Assembly (NCBI GenBank): GCA_965116345.1
Contig: OZ220680.1
Location: 4,030,001 to 4,094,000 of the forward strand
DNA length: 64,000 bases
Direction of reading: 5' to 3'
Source of the DNA: VXYL01 sp965116345
GTDB lineage: Bacteria > Pseudomonadota > Gammaproteobacteria > Pseudomonadales > Azotimanducaceae
This document shows, one piece after another, positions 45,522 through 55,502 of this stretch; the first letter of the stretch is position 1, and the number at the start of each line of letters is the position of its first letter. The notes beneath the pieces were generated by a model. The model was not told where the DNA came from. It saw nothing but the letters and a program-made list of their open reading frames with translations, and did no database searches. The translations under genes were made by a program, and so were the position numbers.

Positions 45522-46429
45522 GCCGCGCCGACCTCGTCCGGTCCCTGCGCATCGGGGTTTTCGCCCGCGGTCTGGCGATGGGTGCGGTGGAGACCATGCC
45601 CGGCGTGTCCGGCGGCACGGTGGCGTTCATCACGGGCATCTACGACGAGTTGGTGAAGTCCATCGCGTCGTTCTCCGGGGGATCGCTGTCGGTGCTTCTG
45701 CGGGATGGTTGGAGTGCGTTCGCACGACGCCACAACCTCGGCTTCCTGGTCGTGCTCGGCCTCGGCATGGCGTTGAGCCTGGTGTTGTTCGCGAATCTGC
45801 TCGAGGCCCTCTTGGACAGCCACGAGTCCTACGTGATGGGGTTCTTCTTCGGCCTCATCGCCGCTTCGGTCGTCCACGTGGGTGCCCAGTCCTCGTGGCA
45901 CTGGCTGGCGACGGCGGGCTTGGCCGGCCTGGGTCTGGGGGTGGTCGTCGGCGTCCTGGTCCAGACGGGCGGGGCAACATCCGAGCCATCGACACTGGCG
46001 GTGTTCATCGCCGGCGCACTCGCCGCCACGGCGTGGATTCTGCCGGGTGTGTCGGGGGCCTTCGTGCTCGTCCTGCTGGGCCTCTACGAGCCGATGCTGG
46101 CCGCCGTCACCAGCACCGACCTCACCGTGCTCGGGACCTTCGTGGCAGGCATGGCGGTCGGCCTTGTGTTGTTCTCCAAGGGGCTTGCCTGGCTGCTCGG
46201 GCGCGCTCGCGCGGCCGTCCTCGCCGTGCTCACGGGATTCATGGCCGGCTCGCTGACCAGGCTCTGGCCTTGGCGCGACGTGGCAGTCGAGGACACGGTG
46301 GTCGCCGGTGTCGTGGCGGCCGCCGCGTTGGGTGTGCTGGCCGTCGCACTACTCGCCCTGGGAGTCGAGCTTCAAGCGCGCAGGAAGCGTACAGCCGTAG
46401 AACCGGCTCAAACGGAAGTGAATCGATGA
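45518..46429 (+). CDS. DUF368 membrane protein (PopT-type undecaprenyl phosphate transporter family)
   Basis: This encodes 303 residues from ATG 45518, overlapping the pcm TGA. It is polytopic, with about eight hydrophobic segments and two related signature loops, AMGAVETMPGVSGGTVAFITG near the N-terminus (written here in part) and WILPGVSGAFVLVLLGLYEP mid-protein. DUF368 proteins have been reported to recycle undecaprenyl phosphate across the cytoplasmic membrane for envelope synthesis. That function is from family knowledge, not from this sequence. It lies between pcm and nlpD, where surE/rpoS-region genes normally stand, and is coupled to nlpD by an ATGA overlap. Confidence 0.9.
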   Translation: MSRADLVRSLRIGVFARGLAMGAVETMPGVSGGTVAFITGIYDELVKSIASFSGGSLSVLLRDGWSAFARRHNLGFLVVLGLGMALSLVLFANLLEALLDSHESYVMGFFFGLIAASVVHVGAQSSWHWLATAGLAGLGLGVVVGVLVQTGGATSEPSTLAVFIAGALAATAWILPGVSGAFVLVLLGLYEPMLAAVTSTDLTVLGTFVAGMAVGLVLFSKGLAWLLGRARAAVLAVLTGFMAGSLTRLWPWRDVAVEDTVVAGVVAAAALGVLAVALLALGVELQARRKRTAVEPAQTEVNR

Positions 46430-47352
46430 ATAGGCGTCGACCCGGTGCAATCGTGCGCTGGCTGCCCGTCGCGGTTGCGGCAACCCTTTGCGGCTGCTTC
46501 GGTCAGACCGGAATACCGGTGGCGGAACGTTCGCCGGTGGAGTTGCCGGCGCCGGAATCCTATGTGGTGCAGAAGGATGACACCCTGTATTCCATTGCCT
46601 GGCGCTACGAACTGTACTTCCTCGACATCGCCGAGTGGAACGAGCTGCAGCCGCCGTACGTGATCCATCCGGGAGACCGCATACGGCTTGCGCCACGTCG
46701 AGTAGTCGCCGCGACGCCCGTACCGCGGACAGTCATCGCGCCGCCGATCCGGCAGACCCTGTCGAGGCCCGAACCCGTGCGCACACCTGCTGCCGAGGAA
46801 CCGACCGATCCGTCGCCGGAGCCCGGCTCGACGGTCACCGAACCTGCCACCGGAGAGGGCGTGTCGTCGTCGGCGAGTCCTCCCGCGGTGCCGATACCCG
46901 TGGCGGTTCCGACGCCTGCGCCCGAGGCGAAACCGGTATCCGCGGCGCTACCGGTGGTGCAGAAACCGCCGCCGGTGATCCCCAAGACCGTCGGTGCCGA
47001 TGCCTGGCGATCCCCGGTTGATGCCAAGCCCGTGCGCGGTTTCGGCGACGGCTCGAAGGGGCTCGACTATTCGCTGACCCCGGGAACGGTGATTCGTGCC
47101 GCGTCCTCGGGCGTGGTGGTCTACGCCGGCCCCGGGCTCGGTGGGTTCCGTCATCTGGTCATCGTCAAGACCAGCGAACGGCACCTGGTCGCCTACGGGG
47201 TGAACGTACCCCCGGCACTGCGCGAAGGGGACGTCGTCAACCAAGGCGACACCGTGGCGCGCGCCGCGAGTGGCTCGACGGGCGGGGACTTCCACTTCGA
47301 GATCCGCGACCGGGGCAAGGAGGTGGACCCCCGTTCGCTCATCCGCGGTTGA
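46426..47352 (+). CDS. nlpD: NlpD-like lipoprotein: LysM plus degenerate LytM (M23) domain
   Basis: This encodes 308 residues from ATG 46426. The lipoprotein signal ends in TLCGC with Cys24. A LysM domain (YVVQKDDTLYSIAWRYELYF ... IHPGDRIRL) occupies about 45-90. A Pro-rich linker follows to about 200, then a LytM domain (RGFGDGSKGLDYS, GDFHFEIRDRGKEVDP). Active LytM enzymes have HxxxD, HxH and HLH zinc ligands. Here the HxH strand reads AYGVNVP and the last motif reads DFHFE, so ligands are missing. That fits NlpD/EnvC proteins, which activate amidases instead of cutting peptidoglycan. The usual next gene, rpoS, is missing. Confidence 0.9.
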   Translation: MNRRRPGAIVRWLPVAVAATLCGCFGQTGIPVAERSPVELPAPESYVVQKDDTLYSIAWRYELYFLDIAEWNELQPPYVIHPGDRIRLAPRRVVAATPVPRTVIAPPIRQTLSRPEPVRTPAAEEPTDPSPEPGSTVTEPATGEGVSSSASPPAVPIPVAVPTPAPEAKPVSAALPVVQKPPPVIPKTVGADAWRSPVDAKPVRGFGDGSKGLDYSLTPGTVIRAASSGVVVYAGPGLGGFRHLVIVKTSERHLVAYGVNVPPALREGDVVNQGDTVARAASGSTGGDFHFEIRDRGKEVDPRSLIRG

Positions 47353-47431
47353 CGGTGGTCTTTCGAGTGACGGTTGTGAAGCCGGAACGCATCGGTAGAA
47401 TACCGCGTCCCTTTGGGCCGGAAGAGAACGG

Positions 47432-47755
47432 ATGACCTTTCTGGTCGGCGAGAGCTGCATCAAGTGCAAACTGACGGACTGCGTGGAAGTCTGCCCCGTG
47501 GACTGCTTCTACGAGGGCCCGAACATGCTCGTCATCCATCCCGACGAGTGCATCGACTGCGCCCTATGCGAGCCGGAGTGCCCCGTCGACGCGATCTTCA
47601 GCGAAGACGAGATCCCGTCCGGTCAAGACGACTTCCTCGATCTGAACGCCGAACTGGCCGAGATCTGGCCGAACATCAACGAGAAGAAGGATGCGCCCGA
47701 CGACGAGGCGGACTGGCGCGACGTCGCGGACAAGCGCCAGTATCTCGAACGATAG
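47432..47755 (+). CDS. fdxA: 7Fe ferredoxin FdxA
   Basis: This is a 107-residue protein very close to the FdxA pattern: ESCIKCKLTDCVEVCPVDCF (3Fe-4S plus one 4Fe-4S ligand set) and HPDECIDCALCEPECPVDAI (4Fe-4S), with the family tail DFLDLNAELAEIWPNI. It is an electron carrier in the cytoplasm. It follows nlpD by 79 bp where rpoS would normally stand between them. Its TAG stop shares its last base with the first base of the 103-bp tandem repeat array. Confidence 0.95.
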   Translation: MTFLVGESCIKCKLTDCVEVCPVDCFYEGPNMLVIHPDECIDCALCEPECPVDAIFSEDEIPSGQDDFLDLNAELAEIWPNINEKKDAPDDEADWRDVADKRQYLER

Positions 47756-48475
47756 ACTCCGCCTCGAACCGACGAGGCATCCCGTAGGGGCGACGCTTGT
47801 CGTCGCCCGTCCCGGCACCGGCACGGTGTCGTTTCGCGAGGGAGGGCGACCACAACAGACTCCGCCTCGAACCGACGAGGCATGCCGTAGGGGCGACGCT
47901 TGTCGTCGCCCGTCCCGGCACCGGCACGGTGTCGTTTCGCGAGAGAGGGCGACCACAACAGACTCCGCCTCGAACCGACGAGGCATGCCGTAGGGGCGAC
48001 GCTTGTCGTCGCCCGTCCCGGCATCGGCACGGTGTCGTTTCGCGAGGGAGGGCGACCACAACAGACTCCGCCTCGAACCGACGAGGCATGCCGTAGGGGC
48101 GACGCTTGTCGTCGCCCGTCCCGGCGCCGGCACGGTGTCGTTTCGCGAGGGAGGGCGACCACAACAGACTCCGCCTCGAACCGACGAGGCATCCCGTAGG
48201 GGCGACGCTTGTCGTCGCCCGACCCGGCACCGGCACGGTGTCGTTTCGCGAGGGAGGGCGGCCACAACAGACTCCGCCTCGAACCGACGAGGCATCCCGT
48301 AGGGGCGACGCTTGTCGTCGCCCGACCCGGCACCGGCACGGTGTCGTTTCGCGAGGGAGGGCGACCACAACAGACTCCGCCTCGAACCGACGAGGCATGC
48401 CGTAGGGGCGACGCTTGTCGTCGCCCGTCCCGGCATCGGCACGGTGTCGTTTCGCGAGGGAGGGCGACCACAACG
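47755..48475. repeat. Tandem array of seven 103-bp units carrying REP-like hairpins
   Basis: Units begin at 47755, 47858, 47961, 48064, 48167, 48270 and 48373, each 103 bp with very few differences and no spacers. Each unit holds three inverted repeats: CCTCG/AACCGA/CGAGG, GGGCGACG/CTTGT/CGTCGCCC and CACCG/GCA/CGGTG. Copies 1, 5 and 6 read CATCCCGTAG; copies 2, 3, 4 and 7 read CATGCCGTAG. Other variable sites are GGCACC, GGCATC or GGCGCC. The array fills the space between the fdxA stop and the mutS stop. Since 103 is not a multiple of three and the unit lacks stops in several frames, long open frames cross it; these are not genes. Confidence 0.95.
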
Positions 48476-48488
48476 CGCCCGCTAGCCC

Positions 48489-51056
48489 CTACGGATCGGC
48501 CAGTTTTTTGAGTTCGTAGAGCGCGTCCAGGGCGTCCCTTGGTGTCAGGGCGTCGGGGTCGAGCTCTCCGAGGCGGTCGAGTACCTCGTTTCGGTCGTTC
48601 GTTTCCGACCTGCTTCCATCCTGCACTTCCGGTTGGTTCCGGAACAGATCCGGCTGGGATGTCTCGCGATCCCGATGGCGGGTTTCCAGGTCCCGTAGAC
48701 GGCGGCGGGCATCGTTGAGCACGGTGCCCGGAACGCCCGCGAGCTTGGCGACCTCAATGCCGTAGCTCTGGCTCGCCGGACCCTCGCGCACACTGTGCAG
48801 GAAAACCACCTCGCCCTGATGCTCGACCGCGTCCAGGTGGACGTTGACGGCGGTGTCGATCTCGTCCGGCAGGGCAGTGAGCTCGAAGTAGTGCGTGGCG
48901 AACAGCGTGAAGGCGCCGATCCGCCGGGCGATGTGTTCCGCCGTCGCCCATGCCAATGCCAGACCGTCGTAGGTGCTCGTGCCGCGACCGATCTCGTCGA
49001 GCAGAACCAGGCTGTCGGCGGTCGCGTTGTGCAGGATGTGTGCGGCCTCGCTCATCTCGACCATGAACGTGGAGCGACCGCCGGTCAGATCGTCTGAGGC
49101 GCCGATGCGCGTGAAGATGCGGTCCACGGGGCCGACCGTCGCGGCCGTCGCGGGAACGAAACTGCCGGTGTGGGCGAGCAGTACGATCAGCGCCACCTGG
49201 CGCATGTAGGTCGACTTGCCGCCCATGTTGGGGCCGGTGACGATCAGCATCCGGCGCATGTCCGACAGGTCGATGTCGTTGGGCACGAAGGGTTGGTCGG
49301 ACTGGGATTCCACCACGGGATGCCGGCCGGCCTGCACGGTGATCACGGGAACGTCCGTGAGCGTCGGCATGACGTAGTCGTGGCGTTCGGCGACGACGGC
49401 GAACGAGTTGAGCACATCCAGGCGGGCGATCTCGCGGGCGGCGGCGCGCAGACCCTCCAGGCTGGCGCCGAGACGCCCGAGCAGCTCGTCGTACAACCGA
49501 CGTTCGCGGCGCAGGGCCTGGGCCTGGCTGCTGAGGGCCTCGTCCTCGAACTGCTTGAGCTCCGGCATGATGTAGCGCTCGGCGTTCTTCAGGGTCTGGC
49601 GTCGCACGTACTCGGCCGGCATGTCGGCATCGGCGCTGCGGGCCGCCTCGATGTAGTAGCCGTGAACGCGGTTGTAGCCGACCTTGAGGGTGGCGATCCC
49701 GGTGCGTTGGCGTTCCCGGACCTCGAGTGATGCGAGCCACTCGGCGGCGTTCTCCGTCAGGTCCTTGAGCCTGTCCAGCTCCCCGTCGTGGCCGCGTGCG
49801 AACACGCCGCCGTCGCGGATGGTCGCCGGCGGATCATCGACCAGCGCTTGATCCAGCAGCGATTGTTCGTCGCCGAACGCCGGCAGACCGGCGAAACGTT
49901 CCGCCAGGTCTCGGTCGCCGAGTTCGTCGATCAGCGTGTGGAGCCCCGGGATCGCGGCCAATCCTTGGCGGAGCCTGCCGAGATCCCGGGGCGAGGCGTT
50001 GCCGAGGGCGATGCGGCCGATGATCCGCTCCATGTCGCCGATGTCCCCGAGAGCCGCCGCCGCCCGTGCCGTGGCGCGGTTTTCGAGGATGGCGGCGACG
50101 CCCGCCTGACGTCGCGCGAGGAGGTCGCGATCGCGGATCGGCGCGTTCAGCCACGCCTTGAGCTGTCGCGCGCCCATGGCGGTCGCCGTGTGGTTCATCA
50201 TCGCGAACAGCGTGCCCGCGGACTCGCCGTCGAACCGGCGGTCGATCTCCAGATTGCGCCGTGTTTGGGCGTCCATGACCATGGTGTCGGTCTCGGAGAC
50301 CTCCACCAGGCGGTTGACGAAGGCGAGATTCTGGCAACGCGCCCCTTGGGCGTAGCGCAGCACCGCACTAGCGGCGCCCACGGCGGCGTCCGAGTCGCCC
50401 AGCCCGAACGCGCCGAGGTCGGCGACACCGAAGTGATCGTTGAGATGCCGGCGCCCGAGACCGGCATCGAACTCCAGGGTGTCGCGGGTCTGCACGGGGG
50501 CGTCGGTTTGGATGTCCGTTCCTTCGGGGACCAGGACTTCGGCGGGACGCAACCGGGAGAGCAGGGCAGCGACGGCCTGGGACCCGACGCCGTGGCAGTA
50601 GGCGAATTCCCCCGACGCCAGGTTGAGCCACGCCGCACCGAAGCCGTCGGCGGTGGGATTGAGGCCGGCGAGGACGCTGTCGCGCTCGGGCGATAGGAGG
50701 CCCTCCTCGGCCAGGGTGCCGGGTGTGACGACGCGCTGCACACGCCGCTCCACCGGTCCTTTCGCTGTGCTCGGATCGCCGACCTGCTCGCAGATGGCCA
50801 CCGTCTGACCCGCCTCCACGAGCTTCGCGAGGTAGCCGTCGACGGCATGGAAGGGCACCCCGGCCATGGGGATCGGACTGCCGGCCGACTGGCCCCGCGC
50901 CGTCAGCGTGATGTCGAGCAGTTCGGCCGCACGCTTGGCGTCGTCGTAGAACAGCTCGTAGAAGTCACCCATGCGGTAGAAAAGCAGGATGTCCGGGTAC
51001 TGGGCCTTGATGCCCAGGTACTGCTGCATCATGGGTGTGTGGGCGGCGAGATCCAT
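48489..51056 (-). CDS. mutS: DNA mismatch repair protein MutS
   Basis: This encodes 855 residues from ATG 51054-51056. The mismatch-reading motif is in LLFYRMGDFYELFYDDAK. The clamp and lever region contains GYNRVHGYYIEA, and the ATPase has IVTGPNMGGKSTYMRQVALI (Walker A), SLVLLDEIGRGTSTYDGLAL (Walker B/D-loop) and LFATHYFELTAL. It recognises mismatches with MutL. It is on the opposite strand to every neighbour from pyrG to csrA. The stop TAG (48489-48491) lies in CCCCTACGG, the edge sequence of the REP-like repeats, directly beside the 103-bp array. The protein still has full length. Confidence 0.96.
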   Translation of the reverse strand: MDLAAHTPMMQQYLGIKAQYPDILLFYRMGDFYELFYDDAKRAAELLDITLTARGQSAGSPIPMAGVPFHAVDGYLAKLVEAGQTVAICEQVGDPSTAKGPVERRVQRVVTPGTLAEEGLLSPERDSVLAGLNPTADGFGAAWLNLASGEFAYCHGVGSQAVAALLSRLRPAEVLVPEGTDIQTDAPVQTRDTLEFDAGLGRRHLNDHFGVADLGAFGLGDSDAAVGAASAVLRYAQGARCQNLAFVNRLVEVSETDTMVMDAQTRRNLEIDRRFDGESAGTLFAMMNHTATAMGARQLKAWLNAPIRDRDLLARRQAGVAAILENRATARAAAALGDIGDMERIIGRIALGNASPRDLGRLRQGLAAIPGLHTLIDELGDRDLAERFAGLPAFGDEQSLLDQALVDDPPATIRDGGVFARGHDGELDRLKDLTENAAEWLASLEVRERQRTGIATLKVGYNRVHGYYIEAARSADADMPAEYVRRQTLKNAERYIMPELKQFEDEALSSQAQALRRERRLYDELLGRLGASLEGLRAAAREIARLDVLNSFAVVAERHDYVMPTLTDVPVITVQAGRHPVVESQSDQPFVPNDIDLSDMRRMLIVTGPNMGGKSTYMRQVALIVLLAHTGSFVPATAATVGPVDRIFTRIGASDDLTGGRSTFMVEMSEAAHILHNATADSLVLLDEIGRGTSTYDGLALAWATAEHIARRIGAFTLFATHYFELTALPDEIDTAVNVHLDAVEHQGEVVFLHSVREGPASQSYGIEVAKLAGVPGTVLNDARRRLRDLETRHRDRETSQPDLFRNQPEVQDGSRSETNDRNEVLDRLGELDPDALTPRDALDALYELKKLADP

Positions 51057-51125
51057 GCCGGCACAGCCTAGTGTCGCGACCCCGGAGTTTCTAGTGGTCG
51101 AGCCCAACGTGGTGATCTGGCGGCA

Positions 51126-51139
51126 ACCTGATATCAGGT
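51126..51139. promoter_or_regulatory. Perfect 14-bp palindrome between divergent mutS and recA
   Basis: ACCTGATATCAGGT is a perfect palindrome 70 bp upstream of the mutS start and about 55 bp upstream of the recA -35 box. It could be a dimeric repressor site for either gene. No known regulator motif is matched with confidence. Confidence 0.35.
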
Positions 51140-51193
51140 GTGCGCCGTTGACCGATTGCCAGGTGAGAGATGGCTGAAACGCCTCGAAACGGC

Positions 51194-51223
51194 TTGACGG
51201 CGTTACTGAGCAAATATACAGTA
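51194..51223 (+). promoter_or_regulatory. recA promoter with LexA box
   Basis: The -35 TTGACG (51194-51199) and -10 TACAGT (51217-51222) are 17 bp apart. TACTG-N10-CAGTA (51204-51223) is an ideal gammaproteobacterial LexA box (CTG-N10-CAG). It covers the spacer and -10, so LexA would block RNA polymerase. recA is therefore expected to be SOS-induced. The site also shows that the recA start must be downstream, at GTG 51269. Confidence 0.9.
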
Positions 51224-51268
51224 CGGCCCAATCATTTCATCACGACTCGAAACCCAAGGAGGGAACTC

Positions 51269-52329
<1,061 letters not shown>

Positions 52330-52333
<4 letters not shown>

Positions 52334-52821
52334 CCGAGGCCGCCGCCGCCGACCCGGGTTCCGCCGACGATGACGATGGCCGGCGTGCTGTCCGGGAAGC
52401 CGCCATAAGGCTCCTCGCCCGGCGCGAACACGCGCGAATCGAACTGCAGCGCAAGCTCACCGGGCGCGGTCACTCGCCGGAACGGGTGGAAAGCGTGATT
52501 GCGGACCTCGCGGCGACGGGTCTGCAGTCCGACGAGCGCTTTGCCGAAGTCTTCGTCCGCTCGGCGATCGACCGGGGCCACGGGCCGCTGAAGATCATCG
52601 CCGGTCTACGGGAACGCGGCGTCGATGGCGACGCGGCGCTGGCGGATCTTGGCGATGACGAGTGGCGCGACCGGGCATCGATGGCGGTGGACAAGCGCTT
52701 CGGACAGGAGGCACCCCGGGATCGGGCAGATTGGGCGAAGCGGGCACGATTCCTTGCCTCCCGGGGTTTCCCGTCGGGCATTGCGTACGAGGTCCTCGGC
52801 CGATTAGACGAATTCGGCTAG
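52330..52821 (+). CDS. recX: Regulatory protein RecX
   Basis: This encodes 163 residues from TTG 52330, overlapping the recA stop. It is a three-helix-repeat RecX: RRAVREAAIRLLARREHARI, LQRKLTGRGHSPERVESVIA, DERFAEVFVRSAIDRGHGPL and KIIAGLRERGVDGDAALADL. RecX inhibits RecA filament growth. Overlap with recA keeps the two under LexA control. The first 20 residues are Ala/Asp-rich and may be disordered. Confidence 0.9.
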
Positions 52822-52830
52822 CCCGAACCC

Positions 52831-52840
52831 AAGTATACTT
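52831..52840 (+). promoter_or_regulatory. Possible alaS -10 region in a 10-bp palindrome
   Basis: AAGTATACTT is a perfect palindrome containing TATACT (52834-52839), 28 bases before the alaS ATG. No convincing -35 box is spaced correctly, so promoter status is weak. The short T-run after it (CTTTTTTC) follows no stem. Confidence 0.35.
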
Positions 52841-52867
52841 GCCGCCTTTTTTCGACCGGCCTGGGTC

Positions 52868-55483
52868 ATGAAAACGGACGAGATTCGCGCCGCTTATCTC
52901 GACTTCTTCGATCAGCGGGGGCACCGCGTGGTGCCGTCGAGTTCGCTGGTGCCGGCGAACGACCCGACCCTGTTGTTCACCAACGCCGGCATGGTCCAGT
53001 TCAAGGACGCGTTGACCGGTCGGGAACGACTCTCCTACCGCCGTGCCGCCACATGCCAACGTTGCGTACGCGCCGGCGGCAAGCACAACGACCTCGAAAA
53101 CGTCGGCTACACGACCCGGCACCAGACGATGTTCGAGATGCTGGGCAACTTCAGCTTCGGCGACTACTTCAAGGAGGATGCGATAACCTGGGCCTGGGAA
53201 TTCGTGACCGATGTCCTCGGGCTCGACCGGGACCGGATCTGGGTGACCGTGCACCCGTCGGACGACGAGGCCCGCGATCTATGGACGCGCAAGGTCGGAA
53301 TGCCGGCGGATCGCGTGGTCGATCATGAGGAGAATTTCTGGGCCATGGGCGACACCGGACCCTGTGGTCCGGACTCGGAACTCTTCTACGACCTCGGTGC
53401 CGACATCCCGGGTGGGCCGCCGGGGTCCGCCGACGAGGACGGCGATCGCTTCTCCGAGTTCTGGAACCTGGTCTTCCCGCAGTTCGACCGTTCCTCGGAC
53501 GGCACCCTCGAGCCGCTGGCCGCCCCCGGCGTGGACACGGGGATGGGGCTGGAACGGATCGCCGCCATCGTCCAGGGCGTAACGAACAACTACGAGACCG
53601 ATCTGTTCCGCGAGCTGCTCGGCCGGGTCGCGGCGCTTGCGGGCATCCGCGACGAGTCCGCCGCAGTCGCGAACCCCTCGGTGCGGGTGATTGCGGACCA
53701 CGTCCGCGCCGCCACCTTCCTGATCGGTGACGGCGTGCTGCCGGGCAACGAGGATCGGGGCTACGTGTTGCGCCGGATCATCCGTCGCGGTCTGCGACAC
53801 GGCCACAAGCTCGACATCACGGGGGCGTTCCTGCACCGCCTGGTGCCGCCGGTGATCGATCTCATGGGCGATGCCTACCCGGGGCTCGTCGGCAATGCGA
53901 AAGCCATCGAGGAGGCCGTCGAGGACGAGGAACAACGCTTCGCGGCGACGCTCAAGTCGGGCATGGCGCTGTTTGATCGCGCCGTCGCCGATCTCGGTGG
54001 CAACACCATCCCCGGGGAGGTCGTCTTCAAGCTCTACGACACCTTTGGATTCCCTGCCGATCTCACCGCCGACGTCGCCCGGGAGCGAGGCCTCGACACC
54101 GACCAGGAAGGTTTCGAACGTGCCATGGAACAGCAGCGGGCGCGGGGCAGGGCGGCAGCCTCCCGGTTCGATGCCAGCGTCGAACAGAACATCCGTCTTG
54201 AATCTGACGTCACGTTCTCCGGCTATACGGATGCCGAGAGCCGCACCACGGTCGTCGGGCTGTTCAAGGACGGTGCGGAAGTCGACGCCTTGGAGACAGG
54301 CGTCGAGGGCGTCGTCGTCCTGGAGGAAACGCCGTTCTACGCCGAGGCGGGCGGTCAAATCGGGGACCAGGGACTGATCCGCGCCGCTGACGGGGCAGGC
54401 TGTTTCACCGTGAACGACACGACTCGAGGCGGGGAGCAGCACCTGCACCATGGCAAGGTCCGGAAGGGAACGCTGCATCGGGGCGCTGTCGTGGTCGCGG
54501 CGATCGATCAAGAGCGGCGACGCGACATCGTTCTGAACCACTCCGCCACCCACCTTCTGCACGCGGCACTGCGCGACGTGCTGGGCACGCATGTGGAGCA
54601 GAAGGGCTCGCTGGTCGCGGCGGACCGGCTGCGCTTCGACTTCAGCCACCCGAAGCCCGTCGCCGAGGACGAGATTCGGCGCATCGCGGAGATCGTCAAC
54701 CGCCGTATCCGCGACAACACCGAGACCCTGGTTGAGGTCATGGACTTCGACCAGGCCATCGCCAAGGGCGCCATGGCGCTGTTCGGCGAGAAGTACGCCG
54801 ACCGGGTCCGTGTGCTGACCATGGGCAACGGCTTCTCGGTGGAACTGTGCGGGGGCACCCATGTGGGGCGCACCGGGGACATCGGCGCCTTTCATATCGT
54901 CTCGGAGGAGGGGATCGCGGCCGGCGTGCGCCGGGTGGAGGCGTTGACGGGCAGGCATGCCCTCGATTGGTTCCTCGACGGCGAACAAGAGATCGACACC
55001 GTGGCCAACATCGTTCGCGGGCGGCGCGGTGAACTCGGTGACAAGACCACGCAGTTGGCCGACCGGATGCGGACATTGCAGCGGGAGGTGGATGCGCTCA
55101 ATTCGAAACTCGCAGCGGACCGGGGCGCCGACCTGGCCTCCGGCGCCGTCGACGTGAACGGTATCCACGTACTGACGGCGATCGTCGATGGTGATCCCAA
55201 GTCCATGAAGACGACCATGGACAGCCTCCGAGACCGCCTGGGCGACTCCATCGTCGTGCTCGGCCACGTGGGCGACAAGGTGAGCCTCGTGGTGGGCGTC
55301 AGCCGAACCGTGGCCGACCGGGTCAACGCTGGCGAAGCCGTTCGCTTCGTCGGCGCCCAAGTGGGCGCCAGGGGCGGCGGTCGCGCCGAGATGGCCCAGG
55401 CGGGCGGTGGCGACCGGCCGGACAAACTGAACGAAGCGCTGGACTCGGTCGTGGACTGGGTGCGAGAGCGGACGGTCGGCTAG
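52868..55483 (+). CDS. alaS: Alanyl-tRNA synthetase
   Basis: This is an 871-residue class II synthetase. It begins MKTDEIRAAYLDFFDQRGHR and contains LLFTNAGMVQFKDALTGRER, TTRHQTMFEMLGNFSFGDYF, GPCGPDSELFYDLG and AAPGVDTGMGLERIAAIVQG. The editing domain has HSATHLLHAALRDVLG (HxxxH) and FSVELCGGTHVGRTGDIG (Cys/His zinc ligands). The C-terminal domain ends GGRAEMAQAGGGDRPDKL. It charges tRNA-Ala and clears Ser/Gly mischarging. lysC follows 19 bp later. Confidence 0.97.
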   Translation: MKTDEIRAAYLDFFDQRGHRVVPSSSLVPANDPTLLFTNAGMVQFKDALTGRERLSYRRAATCQRCVRAGGKHNDLENVGYTTRHQTMFEMLGNFSFGDYFKEDAITWAWEFVTDVLGLDRDRIWVTVHPSDDEARDLWTRKVGMPADRVVDHEENFWAMGDTGPCGPDSELFYDLGADIPGGPPGSADEDGDRFSEFWNLVFPQFDRSSDGTLEPLAAPGVDTGMGLERIAAIVQGVTNNYETDLFRELLGRVAALAGIRDESAAVANPSVRVIADHVRAATFLIGDGVLPGNEDRGYVLRRIIRRGLRHGHKLDITGAFLHRLVPPVIDLMGDAYPGLVGNAKAIEEAVEDEEQRFAATLKSGMALFDRAVADLGGNTIPGEVVFKLYDTFGFPADLTADVARERGLDTDQEGFERAMEQQRARGRAAASRFDASVEQNIRLESDVTFSGYTDAESRTTVVGLFKDGAEVDALETGVEGVVVLEETPFYAEAGGQIGDQGLIRAADGAGCFTVNDTTRGGEQHLHHGKVRKGTLHRGAVVVAAIDQERRRDIVLNHSATHLLHAALRDVLGTHVEQKGSLVAADRLRFDFSHPKPVAEDEIRRIAEIVNRRIRDNTETLVEVMDFDQAIAKGAMALFGEKYADRVRVLTMGNGFSVELCGGTHVGRTGDIGAFHIVSEEGIAAGVRRVEALTGRHALDWFLDGEQEIDTVANIVRGRRGELGDKTTQLADRMRTLQREVDALNSKLAADRGADLASGAVDVNGIHVLTAIVDGDPKSMKTTMDSLRDRLGDSIVVLGHVGDKVSLVVGVSRTVADRVNAGEAVRFVGAQVGARGGGRAEMAQAGGGDRPDKLNEALDSVVDWVRERTVG

Positions 55484-55502
55484 CAAGCCACCGTATCCCA
55501 CG

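Noticed and set aside
47755..48475. CRISPR-like array of regular repeats
   Set aside because: The 103-bp units are directly contiguous with no unique spacers, and no cas genes are near. It is a tandem REP-type array.
47564..48511. Long open frames on both strands across the 103-bp array, encoding repeated Arg/Pro-rich peptides
   Set aside because: The unit lacks stops in several frames and 103 is not a multiple of three, so each frame cycles through the same peptides. There is no start site or family sequence.
51170..51268. Upstream ATG start for recA
   Set aside because: It precedes the LexA box and promoter, so the mRNA would not contain it. GTG 51269 has a strong ribosome site and gives the normal length.
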